Assembly (NCBI GenBank): GCA_018882725.1
Contig: VERK01000027.1
Location: 1 to 14,212 of the forward strand
Origin: Actinomycetota bacterium
GTDB lineage: Bacteria > Actinomycetota > Acidimicrobiia > Acidimicrobiales > Ilumatobacteraceae
Direction of reading: 5' to 3'
Length of the DNA: 14,212 nucleotides
Shown here: one piece after another, positions 13,638 to 14,212 of the stretch
Numbering within the stretch: position 1 is the stretch's first letter
How the letters are laid out: each line of letters begins with the position of its first letter
Position numbers and translations under genes: made by a program
The notes under the pieces: model-generated
The model's database searches: none
What the model saw: only the letters and a program-made list of their open reading frames with translations
Told to the model about the DNA's origin: nothing

Positions 13638-14144
13638 GTGCCTCCGAAGTTGCGTGGAAAATGGGCGTTGGGAATCACCCCACGCAACTTCACCTGGATC
13701 CTGAAAGATCGTCTCGCGGTGTGCGAGCGCCCGGGCGGTTACGGCGACAACCATCGTCGTGTTCGTCGTCAGGAAGAGATCATCTGGATTCGCGAGAACG
13801 GCTTCGGCCACGTGGTGTCCATCATCACGGCACCGCACAATCTCCATAACTACGTGGAGATGAACGTGTCGCACAGCCACCGGCCGTTCTCCAACGACGC
13901 CGTCGACGAATGGGCCAAGTCGCTGTTCGTCGAACTCAAGAGCCATCTGGCCAAGAAGACCAAGGTGATCGTGCACGGCGAAGAAGTCGGCGATCGCATC
14001 ATGGGTGCGATGGGCGCCTTCATCCGCTGGTCGGGTCTGGTCGACGATCCGACCGAGGCGATCATGGTCGCCGAGAAGTTGGCCGGACACCAACTCGACT
14101 CGTCGGCACGGGCCCTGATTCTCCGAGCCCACGAACTGCGCTGA
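13638..14144 (+). CDS. Phosphatase-fold protein lacking the catalytic Cys (probable pseudophosphatase)
   Basis: The product is 168 aa. The order of predicted elements (GHVVSI strand, YVEMNVSHSH strand, helix DEWAKSLFVEL, KVIVH strand, loop, helix GAMGAFIRWSG, DDPTEAI) follows dual-specificity or tyrosine phosphatases. Their signature H-C-x5-R appears here as H113-G-E-E-V-G-D-R120, with Gly where the nucleophilic Cys should be, so phosphatase activity by the usual mechanism is unlikely. The N-terminal ~50 residues (WILKDRLAVCERPGGYG, RQEEIIWIRENGF) are basic and of unknown role. The fold assignment is by eye. GTG 13638 starts 11 bp after the tilS stop; TAGATT at 13624-13629 may be its -10 box and overlaps that stop. 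What it binds is unknown. Confidence 0.7.
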   Translation: MPPKLRGKWALGITPRNFTWILKDRLAVCERPGGYGDNHRRVRRQEEIIWIRENGFGHVVSIITAPHNLHNYVEMNVSHSHRPFSNDAVDEWAKSLFVELKSHLAKKTKVIVHGEEVGDRIMGAMGAFIRWSGLVDDPTEAIMVAEKLAGHQLDSSARALILRAHELR

Positions 14145-14165
14145 GCGAATCTTCGCAATCTCAGA
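14142..14165 (+). terminator. Weak hairpin after the pseudophosphatase gene
   Basis: GCGAA (14146-14150) can pair with TTCGC (14153-14157), extended by CTGA (14142-14145) with TCAG (14162-14165) across a 4-nt bulge. The 2-nt loop must open by a few pairs to form, the hairpin begins inside the stop codon, and there is no U-tract. It is a weak terminator candidate. Confidence 0.3.
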
Positions 14166-14195
14166 GCGAAACTCACCCGTGACGACCCCGTCCGG

Positions 14196-14201
14196 TAGGG
14201 T
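14196..14201 (+). promoter_or_regulatory. Leaderless-type -10 box (TAGGGT) of the next gene
   Basis: TAGGGT ends 6 nt before ATG 14208, the same spacing as four other genes in this window. This supports a real gene starting at the window edge. Confidence 0.5.
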
Positions 14202-14207
14202 CGCTAC

Positions 14208-14212
14208 ATGAC
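14208..14212 (+). CDS. First codon of a gene that continues beyond the window
   Basis: Only ATGAC is visible, so the product cannot be named. The start is supported by the -10 box TAGGGT at leaderless spacing and by the position after the preceding stop. In many actinobacteria tilS is followed by hpt and ftsH, so one of these is possible, but nothing in the visible bases tests that. Confidence 0.4.

Overview
The window looks like chromosomal DNA of a high-GC actinobacterium. The best guess is class Acidimicrobiia (Ilumatobacter-like), inferred from YVTN-propeller surface proteins, a CW_binding_2 protein, an RsrA-type ECF sigma/anti-sigma pair and frequent apparently leaderless promoters (TANNNT followed 6 nt later by the start codon). 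No 16S or other strict taxonomic marker is present, so this placement is an inference.

Region 1 (1-about 2197) is richer in A+T than the rest (hand counts: 31/60 and 26/60 G+C for 61-120 and 1381-1440, against 40/60 for 7201-7260). It carries the 3' end of a secreted protein and a three-repeat CW_binding_2 cell-surface protein. It ends at the 3' half of a tRNA-Thr(CGU) gene (about 2198-2245). A 3' tRNA fragment without a 5' half is the usual right-hand att scar of an integrative element, so region 1 is probably the right end of a genomic island whose integrase and intact tRNA copy lie to the left, outside the window.

Region 2 (2246-6975) is a tandem array of three exported beta-propeller genes. 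The first two are close paralogues of 431 and 432 aa, each with seven YVTN blades; the third is a diverged 495-aa version with decayed blades and an IPT/TIG domain. All three end in the same ~94-residue Cys-containing domain that resembles Flg_new/InlB B-repeats. A ~53-bp structured element lies before the first gene and after each of the three. It is made of two GGTGA-N7-TCACC dyads spaced 22 bp apart, and can also fold as one long nested hairpin. This array is the most unusual part of the window.

Region 3 (6976-10432) holds a membrane acyltransferase with a C-terminal SGNH domain (OafA-like) and a lipoprotein with a DUF333-like domain followed by seven ~50-residue Cys-pair repeats, probably another seven-bladed propeller. 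With region 2 it forms a cell-envelope cluster.

Region 4 (10434-14212) is more ordinary. It has an alpha/beta hydrolase divergent from a MarR regulator with a perfect 7-1-7 palindrome between them, an ECF sigma factor of the SigR/SigH type with its zinc anti-sigma factor, a 51-aa membrane protein, tilS (which has no ordinary start codon near its expected N terminus), a phosphatase-fold protein whose catalytic Cys appears replaced by Gly, and the first codons of a further gene.
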